DNA from: Solen grandis
Taxonomy: Eukaryota > Mollusca > Bivalvia > Adapedonta > Solenidae
Assembly (NCBI GenBank): GCA_021229015.1
Contig: CM037781.1
Coordinates: forward strand, 65,368,035-65,432,034
DNA length: 64,000 nt
Direction: 5' to 3'
Numbering within the stretch: the first letter of the stretch is position 1; each line of letters begins with the position of its first letter. The notes below the pieces were generated by a model. That model saw only the letters and a list, made by a program, of their open reading frames with translations. It was not told the origin of the DNA and did not search any database. This document shows positions 1 through 12,273 of the stretch, one piece after another. Both the position numbers and the translations under genes were made by a program.

Positions 1-790
1 CGTATTACCTGTAAAATACGACGTCTCATTAGATCGACGTAACGTTGCACGACACGTGGGGGAATATTGTTCCATTTCGCCCGTAGAGCATTCGTTAAAT
101 CCTGAAGATTATTGACAACATGTGTGGGCCTTACTATACGCCAAAGCGGGTCCCAAATGGTTCAAATCCGGAGAAACGGCAGGCCAAGGCAGGACTGCAA
201 TAGATATTGCCGAGTACGCCGTGCGATGTCGGAAGCATGTTGGTGAATGAATGGAATAGCTAATTGTCTCAAAGCTTGATTTATGTACTCAGCTGGGCTG
301 AGATTGCCATTCACAATGACCAGATCAGTTTTCCTGTATCCCATGATTCCATTCCACCCGCCAAACCTGTTCCTCTCTACTACACAAGCGCCAGCAAATC
401 TCTCCCTTCTTATTAGGAATACCCTCACCCTTCCATCGTGGTGGCTCAGATTAAATCTAGATTTGTCAGAAAAGACGACTCTATTCCACTGACACTTTTG
501 CCAACGTAAATGTAGTGCACACGTCATTCGGGCATCGCGATGACGTCGTAAGAGCGCACGTTTCCCACGTAGACTCACCTAGGTCTCATGGGTCGGATAA
601 AGTGACACAGACGCCTCAAAACACTGTCTCTACTTATACCGTACTGTCTCGCTATACCTGTAGTCGTTTGAAAACGACGTCTTGTATGCATCAGCCTAAA
701 ATGACGGTCTAATTTTATCTGAGGCGGAACCTGCCAGTTCGAGGACGATCACGAACTGTCCTAGTTTTGCTGAAACATTGAGGTCTAAAC
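1..790 (-). pseudogene. Decayed Tc1/mariner-family transposase
   Basis: A DNA-transposon transposase relic that would have cut and pasted its own element. The clearest piece (578 down to 162) reads through a Tc1-type catalytic-domain pattern: W-x4-VVFSDKSRFNL, then DGRVRV, ERFA, NRFGGWNGIMGY, and a TDLVIVNGNLSPAEY block. Downstream on the minus strand, in another frame, 160 to 1 gives a C-terminal WPAVSPDLN-like stretch. Upstream, at about 700-590, a further frame gives a helix-turn-helix-like GIARQYGISRDSVLRRL segment. At least two frame changes and several stops separate these pieces, so it is dead. The element runs off the left edge of the window, and terminal inverted repeats were not found. 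Confidence 0.85.
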
Positions 791-1701
791 GGTTTAAGGA
801 TGCACGGATGTTTGTCGATCAAACAATGGGTACATCCGACTACTGTTTGGTTAAGTTTTATGTAACGCCCCAAAAGAAACGTTTGGCACGATTTGCCCGT
901 GCACTGCCTGAATAAATGTGAACTTGGTTAAAAAATTCTCAATACTTTATTCTAAGTGCTAAGAGAAAGAAAAGCACAAACATTTTGATATTTTTTTTTA
1001 AAAAACTTGCATTACCGCGACTTTCTGAACGCTTTGGTGATGTTTAGTAGAGGTGATTCCGTCGATGTTGTCGCACGGGCATTTAATTTGATTGCCACAG
1101 AAACACCGTAAGTTATCTTCTTTATAACTTTAGTTATGCGAAAAACATACATTCGTTTGAGTATAAATATTATGAGTATTTTTTTTTTCGGAAAGCTACT
1201 TTTTTTCTTTTTTTTTAAAAAGAAGAAAACGGTAATTTTGCTTTCTCAAACCCTTTACCTCATGACTGTCTATGTATGAATTTATGACTTAATAAATATC
1301 AATATACCTTATTGAACTTTAAATGAGAAATCAGTGACATATAAGCCATCTCCTAATTAACGTACGCTAATTAACCTTTGATTAGTCAATCAAATCAACG
1401 GCTTCAAAATGCCTTGGTATGCTTGAATATTCGCAAGTTAACGGCAGCAAACGGACATTTTGAATTTGCGTGTTTCACCAAGGTTTTACGATTTTCAAAT
1501 TCATAATCTTTTGAAACGCGCATTCTGATTTGACAATTTCGATATCATTTGCTGTTTATATTAATTTTGTAAAAGCCGACTTGACACGATCTATCACATG
1601 ATGTTGTCAGATCTTCGTTATAAAGAGAATCGATTAAAAACGAAGAGCTGATTTTAATGAGATTGAATAAACACGAAACATCTCTTTTTTCTTTTCCGCA
1701 C
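791..1701. other. Intergenic, AT-rich, no gene seen
   Basis: About 0.9 kb with poly-T/poly-A runs near 990-1010 and 1175-1225. No exon-like open stretch with splice sites and no recognisable protein similarity was seen. Confidence 0.6.
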
Positions 1702-2283
1702 AGACTGTATAGAATCTGAGATACAATATTGTATGAGCAAACAGAGAAGACACTGATCAGACTGTATAGAATCTGAGATACAATATTGTATGAGCAATTG
1801 TATGAGCAAACAGAGAAGACACTGATCAGACTGTATAGAATCTGAGATACAATATTGTATGAGCAAACAGAGAAGACACTGATCAGACTGTATAGAATCT
1901 GAGATACAATATTGTATGAGCAAACAGAGAAGACACTGATCAGACTGTATAGAATCTGAGATACAATATTGTATGAGCAAACAGAGAAGACACTTATCAG
2001 ACTGTATAGAATCTGAGATACAATATTGTATGAGCAAACAGAGAAGACACTGATCAGACTGTATAGAATCTGAGATACAATATTGTATGAGCAAACAGAG
2101 AAGACACTTATCAGACTGTATAGAATCTGAGATACAATATTGTATGAGCAAACAGAGAAGACACTGATCAGACTGTATAGAATCTGAGATACAATATTGT
2201 ATGAGCAAACAGAGAAGACACTGATCAGACTGTATAGAATCTGAGATACAATATTGTATGAGCAAACAGAGGAGACACTGATC
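1702..2283. repeat. 57-bp minisatellite, 10 units
   Basis: Ten near-identical units start at 1702, 1759, 1828, 1885, 1942, 1999, 2056, 2113, 2170 and 2227. The period is 57 bp except for unit 2, which is 69 bp because ATTGTATGAGCA is duplicated inside it. Every unit carries the 12-bp palindrome TACAATATTGTA. Because 57 is a multiple of three, the minus strand stays open for about 200 codons (a repeated 19-residue unit, LLIQYCISDSIQSD...). That open frame is an arithmetic consequence of the period and there is no other sign of coding. Two units differ by one base (cacttatcag for cactgatcag), so the array is young or homogenised. Confidence 0.95.
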
Positions 2284-2286
2284 AGA

Positions 2287-4369
2287 CAGTTTCTGGTAGG
2301 ACTGTCTGATCTGGGTTTGCTCTGTTCGTCGGGCGTTTTAAGGCCGCAAAAGGGTTAAATAATCATGTTAAAGATAACACGAGATTGTCCCATTGTGTTT
2401 GAAACCGGCTGCATAATTTAACTGTACCGTAATTACTAGTATACATATTACGTTATTAGAAGAGCCTGTCAAGCGCCAATTTTGATTAGATGCACGTAAC
2501 TGTTTTAGGTTTATTAACTTTTATACAGTTTTAAGCGCAAGATATAGAAAGATGATGTATATCCATATACAAATTTAAGCTGAATGGTCATAGGAAAAAA
2601 ATAACATATCCCTTGATTCAAAATAATGTTATCATTAAAGGTCTTTTATCGTTTCCTTTTCTCGGAGAATACTGGTAATTATTACTAGAAATCACTTTCG
2701 AATTAAGGTCACTAAGTGTCAGCCTTAATTCTCCGATTTTTCTTAGAGATTCGTCTTCTCTAGTAACCAATTAGAAGCTGTCTCCGCCGAATTCTCGAAA
2801 CGCTTAGTTAATTTCAATAGACGGCATAAAAGGGGAAATTAAGTTATGAAAGCGGTCTGGAATAATCGCTTTTCATTTAGAAATGGTTTTGTGGTTATTG
2901 CATTAAGTAAACATAAGGTATTAAATGGAAGCAAATGAATTGATTTTAGGAAATGATGTTAATGGACAATTCGATATAAAGTAGAAACACAGAGCCGGTT
3001 GGGGTAAAACAACAAACAAATAAGGGTTTTAAAAACAGCTTTAATGTTTTTCAGAAATCCCCATGACCATTAATTCCCATTGTCTTCATTTACAGTATTT
3101 TTTGCATAGTAAGTATAATTATGTCCCCAGTTACCAAGGCTGTTTACTATATTTGATACCATGGGCTGTACATAACGCCGGAAAGGTGAACCATAACAGA
3201 GCATATCTGATAAGCCGCTACACCTTTTGTGCAGATACAACAATCCAAAAAGAAATCATTATTATTGGAGAATTACGAAACACCTAAATTGTATTTGCCC
3301 AGGGTCTTTATTTTACCATGGCTACCAAGGAAGGTTTAATTATGACTATAAGTGTGTAAGGTCATTTCATGAAGTAGATAAATGCATTCATGTTTTTGAT
3401 TAATGGCATGTTTATATGCCGAGTTTATTGAGAAATCAGAAGAAATAGGCACATCTTATTTTGTTTTGAAATAAAATAAAACTGATACAATTCCTTATTA
3501 AGAATTGCCTTTATCAATGAGGCCAATCTAATACGCGTACAATGTGTATATGGAACGTGGAAATCTTTTCAAAACTAGGAAATAAATGTAAAATGGCAAT
3601 TTGCTGACAATACTCCAGTGACACGATGTTTATATCATGCTTTCAATACGTCATCTCTAGTCTATGTCAACCTTGTTTTAAACTGGGCTTTCCGACAAGG
3701 GAGAAACTTCGATTTACATCTCAGATATTTCCTTCGGAAAGCCGAATCTGTTCAGAGTTCAACCCTTTGGCCATAAATGGCTTAAACACAAAGTTACATT
3801 ACCCATGAGTCCCGTGGATTGAAATAAAATTTTACTCAAACCGTTGCTCTTATCAGATTTATTGATATTAACACCGGAGCCGACACATTATTCAATTACG
3901 TTTAGCAGCAGCAGCAGCAGGCAATCTGTTTTTTAAAATGTTTGTAATTCACTCCTCTCATCTGGGTTTATTCAAATATCTATTTGCTACTCTGGCGTCT
4001 TCACTTTGATACCCATTCTCGGAATTTGAATGCACTGAGCTGTGGGGATATTTCAAACATTGTAACAAAGGAATTTAAACAATATAGAAGTGAAAGGGTC
4101 TAAAAAATCTTCAAAACTTTACATTCCAAAGTCACTTTCAAACTATGTATGATATGGATTCTTTAAGTCTGAATAAGGGAGCGAGGAGGAAGAGTAACGC
4201 ACGACTGAATCCATTTCGTGATTTGATAAATGGATGTTACATCTGATATGTAGAATATAAAATATATCACAAATGGCAATGTTTGCTGGTACTATCTGTT
4301 AAACCGGATCTGTCAATCAGCAGCAATTCGCTGAATGATCGAAAAACTGTCTTCTTCATACAGGTTGCT
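2287..4369. other. Intergenic, no gene seen
   Basis: About 2.1 kb of AT-rich sequence. Short open stretches on either strand lack domains or paired splice sites. A short CAG run (17 bp) lies at 3904-3920. Confidence 0.55.
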
Positions 4370-6430
4370 GCTGATGTAGAGTCCTCACTGCTGCTTCAGT
4401 ATGGACTGTTCTCTGACGATCATGATGATGAACTCCTGGAGACTGCAAATGACAAGCGTCATCAGGTGGACTTCAACCATCACAGGATGTTTCGACCCCT
4501 TTTCCACTACATCCTCAGGTTGACGGGGTCGGCAGTGACTGTTCACTACCCGCTATTGTCAGGTCTCCAGGATGGCTCTTCTCTTCTAAACCAGAGCCAA
4601 CATGATGCTCTTTCTGCAGCATCAGCCAGGTGTTTGATAGCTGCCTTCCTCTTGGTTCCTGTCATGCCAATCTTCTGGTACATCCTCCAGACAGACTGTG
4701 CTGGAAAACCCCTGGCCCCAACTTCCACTGGAAGAACCCAAGCACTCCAACCTTTCTGCCTACACGAGTCAGCTAACAGTGCATATTTGGCACTTTTTCT
4801 CTCGTGGGCCTCCTCGCACGCGTCTTCCCAGGGTACGGTCAGTTCGATCATGATGATCTTCCTGCTGAGTTCCGACCATATCACAATGTCTGGTCTAAGG
4901 CTGGTTTGAACAACATCTGGGAACACAAGCTTCTTCCTCAGATCTGCTCCCATCTCCCATGACGGTGCTTGGTGGAGAATTCCCAGCTGCTCTCCCTGTG
5001 CATTCGACTTCACTTGGCCGGCCTTCACAAACTGTATGGAGTGCTGCTTCCCTCCAACTACTCTCTTCTGCTTCCTCTCTTTCTCAAGGCTGTCTGGCAG
5101 GACTGCTAGAACCTGGTCATGTCGCCAGCGGTACCTGCCCTGCTGTAGAGCTGTCTTACACCCAGACAGGATGTGCGCCATTGTTGCGCGTCCTCCGCAT
5201 AGGTGACATGATGGGTCTTCTGTCAGACCCCAGGTGTGAAGGTTTGCAGGCGATGGTAGTGTGTCGTACACTGACCGGAGCAAGAAGGAAATCCTCGCTG
5301 GTTCTAGCTTCCACAGCTGTGACCAGGACACCTGACGTTCTGGTAAGTTCCATCTCGTCCACGCCCCTTGTTTACCTAACTCAACTGCCTTGCTTCTTCT
5401 TCTCTGCTCCTCCCCTTGTCTCACTTCTCCAAGAACCATGTCTCTCTTCTCTTTACCCTGAGCCTTCTTCCATTCTTTGAATTGTGACATTCCAATCCCC
5501 TGACGGCCAATGCAAGTGTTCCCGATGACATCTTTGAGCTGAAGTGAGCTCTCTGCTTCAGCAACGGATGAGCTTGCTGACCACTTTCTTCCTGATCGGG
5601 TAACTACTCCTGCCTCTCTGACCTTCGGGTCTGCAGAATCTCTCAGTGTCAAGACAAGCCTGCATTTAGCAACCTTGAACTCCTCAACCACCGACGACAG
5701 TGGTAGTTGTAGCTGACTTGATCTGCTATACAGGCCTATGACACAAAAACTTGGAGGAACTCCTAGCCACCTCCTGAGCTTCTGATTGATCTTCCTCTCT
5801 AGTGCCTCAACCATGGATGTGGGAATCTCATAAAGTGTGAGATGCCATGTTAACCGTGGGAGTATACCATGCTGGTACATCCAGGCCTTGTACTTCCCTG
5901 GGAGACCAGACTTGTCTACCTTCATAAGCCATGTAGATGCTAGGGTCTTAATGTTGTCCACGTTTCTCTTGTCACCGAGAGAGTCGTCATACCACTTTCC
6001 AAGTGCTTTCACAGGGTTGTCAACAAGCAGTGGTATCTCTTCCCCCTGTATCTTCATGGTGACATTGCTGATAAGGCAGCCTTTTTTTATGACCACAAAT
6101 CTGGATTTCTTCGGCTTGAATTTCATTCGCGCCCATGTCACAGAATCATCCAGTGCTTTCAGGACCCAACGTGCCTGTACAATGGACGTGGTCGTGGCTG
6201 TAAGGTCATCCATGAACCCTCTCAAAACTGGCTGGTATGATCCCGACTTCATTCTTGGTCCACGGGTCTCTCTCTCCCCTGCCTTCATGATGATGTTCAT
6301 GCCCATGATAAACAGGATGGGCGATACAGTACATCCTGTCACTATCCCTTTCTCCAGGTCTTGCCATGCTGTTGTGGTGTCTCCAGCTATTATAAAGTGC
6401 CGTTTCAAGCTTTGAATCGGACAAAACTGG
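4370..6430 (-). mobile_element. 5'-truncated non-LTR retrotransposon with restriction-like endonuclease
   Basis: Minus-strand insertion made of the 3' half of a LINE plus its 3' untranslated tail. The coding part (6408-4546) begins inside the reverse transcriptase just before motif B. Similarity stops at about 6430, consistent with incomplete reverse transcription. The 3' tail (4545 to about 4370) retains a GGTCGAAACATCC...CACCTGATGACGC stretch that I recognise as typical of the 3' end of this family. The exact 3' end and target-site duplication could not be fixed by eye. The frame is uninterrupted, so insertion is probably recent. Confidence 0.8.
4546..6408 (-). CDS. Reverse transcriptase/RLE endonuclease polyprotein, C-terminal 620 aa
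   Basis: The C-terminal part of a LINE ORF of the R2/NeSL/Hero type, in which a PD-(D/E)xK-like endonuclease lies downstream of the reverse transcriptase. Seen: RT motif B region near residues 20-33 (GIVTGCTVSPILF); catalytic motif C, FMDD, at 65-68; a C-x2-C-x7-H-x4-C zinc motif at 401-417 (CHLCGG...AHILSGC); and the endonuclease core RPD at 505-507 followed by acidic E522 in IMIELTVPWED. Full-length relatives exceed 1,000 residues, so RT motifs upstream of B are missing. The first Met is internal and is only the first available one; the true start is lost. No internal stop or frameshift was seen. Assignment to the RLE group is firm; the exact clade is an inference. Confidence 0.85.
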   Translation of the reverse strand: MKRHFIIAGDTTTAWQDLEKGIVTGCTVSPILFIMGMNIIMKAGERETRGPRMKSGSYQPVLRGFMDDLTATTTSIVQARWVLKALDDSVTWARMKFKPKKSRFVVIKKGCLISNVTMKIQGEEIPLLVDNPVKALGKWYDDSLGDKRNVDNIKTLASTWLMKVDKSGLPGKYKAWMYQHGILPRLTWHLTLYEIPTSMVEALERKINQKLRRWLGVPPSFCVIGLYSRSSQLQLPLSSVVEEFKVAKCRLVLTLRDSADPKVREAGVVTRSGRKWSASSSVAEAESSLQLKDVIGNTCIGRQGIGMSQFKEWKKAQGKEKRDMVLGEVRQGEEQRRRSKAVELGKQGAWTRWNLPERQVSWSQLWKLEPARISFLLRSVYDTLPSPANLHTWGLTEDPSCHLCGGRATMAHILSGCKTALQQGRYRWRHDQVLAVLPDSLEKERKQKRVVGGKQHSIQFVKAGQVKSNAQGEQLGILHQAPSWEMGADLRKKLVFPDVVQTSLRPDIVIWSELSRKIIMIELTVPWEDACEEAHERKSAKYALLADSCRQKGWSAWVLPVEVGARGFPAQSVWRMYQKIGMTGTKRKAAIKHLADAAERASCWLWFRREEPSWRPDNSG

Positions 6431-6536
6431 TATCATCAAACAACTCACAGTTTAAGGGTGTACTAAAGGTATGATGTTTAAAAACATTAAAGTACTGACA
6501 TATGGTGACAATATTGTATGCATTCAAAACAAACTA

Positions 6537-6690
6537 TTTCAGCACAATTGAATTATTCCTACGATACATTTTTGAAACTGTGTTGTTTTTTTTTTTTTTT
6601 TTTGTTTTTTTTTTGAAAAATGCGTCAATTTAAATTAAAAAAAAAACAGTTGCAAAAATGTGTCGTAGGAATAATTCAATTGTGCTGAAA
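6537..6690. repeat. 45-bp inverted repeat (foldback)
   Basis: The left arm 6537-6581 and right arm 6646-6690 are inverted copies with only two mismatches seen (TTTGAAACTGT versus ACAGTTGCAAA, and TACG/TGTCG). The arms enclose a 64-bp T/A-rich loop with long poly-T and poly-A. Transcribed RNA would form a long hairpin. It may be a short MITE or a double poly-tail insertion; no target-site duplication was resolved. Confidence 0.85.
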
Positions 6691-8483
6691 AAAAAAAAAA
6701 AAAAAAAATTTTATCGCTTCCCGTGTTCTGCTGTTTCTAAGCGTTTTTTTTTTTTTTTTCATGCTATTTTTTTTTGGTTTATAATGGTAGAATCCGCTAA
6801 GACAATTGGCACTCCCGTGTTTGATATTGGTTCCATTATCTATACTTTGAAATGGGAAATAAACTGTCATCTTGTAAAATTAGCACGATACAATCCTCTA
6901 TATATTACTTCCACTCATGCGTGGAGGTTACATATCAAGAGCTCAAAAGGACTAATGAGACAGTCAACCACAAATTTGACATCACGATCGAGTCATATAA
7001 TGTACGTTGTCGTGTCTATAGGTAATATACCATAGGCTACTATTAATTTCAATTTTCGCAGTGATAGAAAATAAACATGAAGGTCAAAGCTTTGCTTTTA
7101 GCCCGATACCGAACTAAAGAAAGCACATGCTTTGAAAGTCGTGTAATGTATGAAGAAGAAAGGTAAGAGATAATGTTGAAATTTCAAAAGTCATCGAAAC
7201 GAAATACATGACGTTTATTTCTAAACTGCTTTGCGGCGTTGCCTCATATTTAACTGACATATGCTAAAATCTTCATACGCAAACTGAAATAAATGATAAT
7301 TTATCTGAGATGACAGCTGATGATATCTAAAGCACGTTGGACACATTGGCGTCAAATAATGATTGAACGATAATGATTATCTTGAATTTGCAAATTCTAT
7401 AGCTGATAAAAAGATCATTTCTGTTTGATTATTTTGCTCAGGCTTCAACGGATATAATGTTGACAAGGTCATGATTTTCATTTGTCTGGTGATACCCAGA
7501 AAACTTCGCAATGCTTTTTATAATATGTTGTATCATGATGTTTTCTTAATTTGGGCGAAGGTAATGAATTTGAATTAAATTGACTAAAAAAATTTTTTCA
7601 CGGATTATTTGAAACGATAAAGACGCTTATTTGGGAGGAAAAAAAATTGGCACAGCTGAAATGTCCCTCACTTTTATATGTATATTGCTCCCAATTTGGT
7701 ATTGACTGACAGTCTGTATTCTGTGTCTCTGCAAACTATTCTTGAAAACGTACTTAAATCTTGATGTTTTAAGGAATTTACGTCAAGAGACTGGGATTAC
7801 TTTTAGAGTTGTTAAGATTTTTTTTCCAGTTTTGGTAATTGTATTGCTTGTCTTTGAAACAGCTTAATTTTCTCCTACGCTCGGTTTAAAAAAAAAGAGT
7901 GAGAAGTGTAATATTGACAAAAACTAGTAAGTTGAGATAAAAAAAAATTAATTGAGATACACAAATGAATTGAGATAAACTGGAAATATACGTTTGTATA
8001 AATGTAAATAAAATAAGGTCCACAAAAAATACGCATTGAATGATGTACTGCCACCTACTCTAGTGTATACTTTGTATATTGAATATCTAGGTTATGTTTT
8101 TAATATATCCAATAAATGTAAAAAGGTTCACTAAAACAATCAGGAAATCGATACTTGTTTTGTATTATCTACTGTTATACGTCTCTTTACGTCTACTGTT
8201 TTGTATTATCTACTGTTATACGTCTCTTTAAATGGATTACACATGCGTCAAACGTGCATTGTGTTTTTGTTAAAAGACCAGTGACAAGAAAAAAATTGAT
8301 GATGGACTCTCCTTACATTTGATGGACTCTTCCTACATCTGATGGATTGTCAAGAGTACCAGAAGCTTAATTGAACGATCAGGTCACTTGATTTTACATG
8401 ATTACTTCAGCAGCAAACTCGGTATTAGTATGTCTAAAGTATCTTGAGTTAGTTTAAGGTTGTGATTCTGAATGTATTATTCA
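6691..8483. other. Intergenic, low-complexity runs, no gene seen
   Basis: Poly-A and poly-T tracts at 6690-6760, then unremarkable AT-rich DNA. A direct duplication of a TGTTTTGTATTATCTACTG...TCTCTTTA block of about 34 bp lies at about 8156-8189 and 8199-8232. No coding signal was seen. Confidence 0.5.
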
Positions 8484-9712
8484 CCCCATAGCAGTCGTAC
8501 AGAATGAAATATTCAACTCATAGCAGTCATACAGAATGAAATAATCAACCCATAGCAGTCAAACAAAATGAAATATTCACCCCATAGCAGTCATACAAAA
8601 TGAAATATTCAACCATAGCAGTCAAACAAAATGAAATATTCACCCCATAGCAGTCATACAAAATGAAATATTCAATTCATAGCAGTCATACAGAATGAAA
8701 TATTCACCCAATAGCAGTCATACAAAATGAACAATTCAACCCATAGCAGTCATACAAAATGAACAATTCAACCCATAGCAGTCATACAAAATGAGCAATT
8801 CAACCCATAGCAATCAAACAAAATGAAATATTCACACCATAGCAGTCATACAAAATGAACAATTCAACCCATAGCAGTCATACAAAAGGAAATATTCATC
8901 CCATAGCAGTCATATAAAATGAAATATTCATCCCATAGCAGTCGTACAAAATGAAAAATTCATCCCATAGCAGTCATACAAAATGAAATATTCATCCCAT
9001 AGCAGTCATATAAAATGAAATATTCATCCCATAGCAGTCATACAAAATGAAATATTCATCCCATAGCAGTCGTACAAAATGAAATATTCATCCCATAGCA
9101 GTCATACAAAATGAAATATTCATCCCATAGCAGTCATACAAAATGAACAATTCAACCCATAGCAGTCATACAAAATGAAATATTCATCCCATAGCAGTCA
9201 TACAAAATGAAATATTCATCCCATAGCAGTCATACAAAATGAAATATTCATCCCATAGCAGTCATATAAAATGAACTATTTATCCCATAGCAGTCGTACA
9301 AAATGAAATATTCAACCCATAGCAGTAATACAGAATGAACTTTTCAACCCATAGCAGTCATACAGATAGAAATATTCAACACATAGCAGTCATACAAAAT
9401 GAAATATTCAACTCATAGCAGTCATACAAAATGAAATATTCACGCCATAGCTGTCAAACAAAATTAAATATTCAACTCATAGCAGTCATATAAAATGAAA
9501 TATTCAGCCATAGCAGTCAAACAAAATTAAATATTCAACTCATAGCAGTCATATAAAATGAAATATTTTACCCGTAGCAGTCATATAGAATAAATATTTA
9601 ACACATAGCAGTCATACAAAATGAACTTTTCATCCCATAGCGGTCATACAAAATGAAATATTCAACCCGTAGCAGTCAAAAATAAATTTTCACCCTAGCA
9701 GTCAACAAAATA
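8484..9712. repeat. 32-bp minisatellite array, about 38 units
   Basis: A tandem array with period 32, for example 9001, 9033 and 9065. The core is CCCATAGCAGTCATACAAAA followed by TGAAATATTCAT. Flanking units are degenerate (one- or two-base variants, some shortened), and the middle (about 8880-9290) is most homogeneous, as expected when unequal exchange acts mainly in the centre. There are no unique spacers between units, so it is not a CRISPR-like array. No open frame runs through it. Confidence 0.95.
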
Positions 9713-9801
9713 AAATACATAATACGTTAATACATAAAATCGGATAATTTAAATGTTCGTATGTTGATGTAATTTTTAAGTAAGTTAAACGAATGTTTTT
9801 A

Positions 9802-11552
9802 AAACAAGAGGGCCAAGATGGCCCTGTGTCGCTCACCTGAGTAAGATGGCTGTGTTAGGCATAATGACAAAAAATCTGGCATCTAAAAGTGTTTTTCTAA
9901 CATTTGACTAAGTGACCTACATATTGATCCTACCTGAATTTGCACTCAACTGGGAATTCATGCAGTCATCATTCATATTAAGTTTAATGAAGACTGGGAC
10001 AAAAATGTAGACCTCTAGAGTGTTCACAAGGTTTTTCTTAGATTTGCCCTGGTGACCTAGTTTTTGACCTCATGTGACTCATTTTCAAACTCATCCAATA
10101 TATAAATTAGACAAACATCCTGACCAAATCTATTGAAGATTGGGCTAAAACTGTGGCCTCTAGAGAGTTCACAAGGTTTTTCTTAGATTTGACCTGGTGA
10201 CCTAGTTTTTGACCCCACATGACCCAATTTCGAACTCATCCGAGATATCATGTAGACAAACATCCTGACCAAGTTTCATGAAGATTGGGCTAAAACTGTG
10301 GCCTGTAGAGTGTTCACAAGGTTTTTTCTAAGATTTGACCTGGTGACCTAGTTTTTGACCTCACATGACCCAATTTTGAACTCATCGAAGATATCATGTA
10401 GACAAACATCCTGACCAAGTTTCATGAAGATTGGGCCATTACTGTGGCCTGTAGAGTGTTCACAAGGTTTTTCTAAGATTTGACCTGGTGACCTAGTTTT
10501 TGACCCACATACCCAATTTGAACTCATCGAATATCATGTAGACAAACATCCTGAACAAGTTTCATGAAGATTGGGCCAAAACTGTGGCCTCTAGTGTGTT
10601 CACAAGGTTTTTCTAAGATTTGACCCGGTGACCTAGTTTTTGACCCCACATGACCCAATATCGAACTCATCCGAGATATCATGTAGACAAATATCCTGAC
10701 CAAATTTTATGAAGATTGGGCTAAAACTGTGGCCTCTGGAGTGTTCACAAGGTTTTTTCTAAGATTTGACCTGGTGACCTAGTTTTTGACCTCACATGAC
10801 CCAATTTTGAACTCATCAAAGATATCATGTAGACTAACATCCTGACCAAGTTTCATGAAGATCGGGCCAAAATTGTGGCCTCTAGAGTGTTCACAATGTT
10901 TTTTTAAGATTTGACCTGGTGACCTAGTTTTTGACCCCATGTGACCCAATTTTGAACTCATCGAAGATATCATGTAGACAAACATCCTGACCAAGTTTCA
11001 TGAAGATTGGGCCATTACTGTGGCCTGTAGAGTGTTCACAAGGTTTTTCTAAGATTTGACCTAGTGACCTAGTTTTTGACCCCACATGACCCAATTTCGA
11101 ACTCATCCGAGATATCATGTAGACAAACATCCTGATTAAGTTCCATGAAGATTGAGCCAAATTTGTGGCCTCTAGAGTGTTCACAATGTTTTTCCAAGAT
11201 TTGACCTAGTGACCTAGTTTTTGACCTCACATGACCCAATTTTGAACTCATCGAAGATATCATGTAGACTAACATCCTGACCAAGTTTCATGAAGATCGG
11301 GCCAAAATTGTGGCCTCTAGAGTGTTCACAATGTTTTTTTTAAGATTTGACCTGGTGACCTAGTTTTTGACCCCATGTGACCCAATTTTGAACTCATCCG
11401 AGATATCATGTAGACAAACATCTGCCAGTTCTGAGATGGCCAACTGTGGCCTAAGGTTCACAGCATTGTTGACGACGGACGACTGACGACGGACGACGCA
11501 CGACGGACAAAAGGCGATCACAAAAGCTCACCCGAGCACAAGTGCTAAAAAA
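9802..11552 (+). mobile_element. Non-autonomous bivalve-type repeat with ten internal 145-bp units
   Basis: The left end is AACAAGAGGGCCAAGATGGC followed by CCT and GCTCACCTGAG. The right end is GGCGATCACAAAAGCTCACC followed by CGAGCACAAGTGCTAAAA. Between them lie about ten direct units of 144-147 bp, recognisable by GTTCACAAGGTTTTT (10022, 10167, 10312, 10458, 10599, 10743, 10890, 11034, 11178, 11325) and by GACCTAGTTTTTGACC. There is no significant open frame. A GACGACGGACGAC run sits just before the right end. An element with the same kind of ends lies at 62512-63187 on the other strand. I recognise these ends as common in bivalve genomes but cannot name the family. Confidence 0.8.
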
Positions 11553-12273
11553 TGACATCTTCTAAACAAAGACTATGTTAGAAATATAGTTGAATAGCGT
11601 AAATAGTAAGTCACAAAAAGAAAGAAAGATAAGGCAGAAAAACGAAGATCTGTTCAGTGGGAGAGCCAGGGAACCGTTTCACGAACAAATGCACGAACAC
11701 GATTATGATTTAGAAGCAGGAGTTCCTGCTATCAGTTTCTAGTTTATTATAGAATTTTAAATGAACTCATAAAAGAGCAGATTTCATAATTTTTTTATAT
11801 GATTAAGTTATGAGTATATAATATACGTGTACATATAATTTAATGCAATGTTTAATAAATCATGCCTCATTAATAAATATCTTCTAACATGTCAGTCAGT
11901 TCAAGATTTTTAAATCAAATGCCATTACATTTTACATTATATTTATATAAAATTTAAATCAATTTCGGAGAAGGCTTATAAAATCAAAAAATATAAATTC
12001 GTGCAAAAGAAATAGAATCGAAATGTATATAAAAGTCGTGGTATTTAATTGCGATAAAAAGTAAATAACTATATAGATAATTTCATAACATTAAAGTTTC
12101 GAAATTATGTTACCTAAAGCGACTAAAAAGGACATTCCTTTATTAAGATGTTTCAATAAATCTTATATAAATAAGAAATCAGTGAAATTTATTGTTATTT
12201 TATTTCATTTCACTGATTCCTTTTTCAAAAATGATTTTTTGAAAAACTTTCTTTTTCAAGAAGAGTCAGTTCA
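11553..12273. other. Intergenic, no gene seen
   Basis: AT-rich sequence without coding signal or recognisable repeats. Confidence 0.5.

Noticed and set aside
1654..2265. A 203-codon open frame on the minus strand made of 19-residue repeats
   Set aside because: It is a by-product of a 57-bp tandem repeat whose period is divisible by three; there is no domain, signal or splice evidence.
4283..6415. Several plus-strand open frames of 170-208 codons across the LINE
   Set aside because: They are antisense shadows of the minus-strand retrotransposon frame.
8484..9712. CRISPR-like regular repeat array
   Set aside because: Units are contiguous 32-bp tandem copies with no unique spacers, in an animal genome without cas genes.
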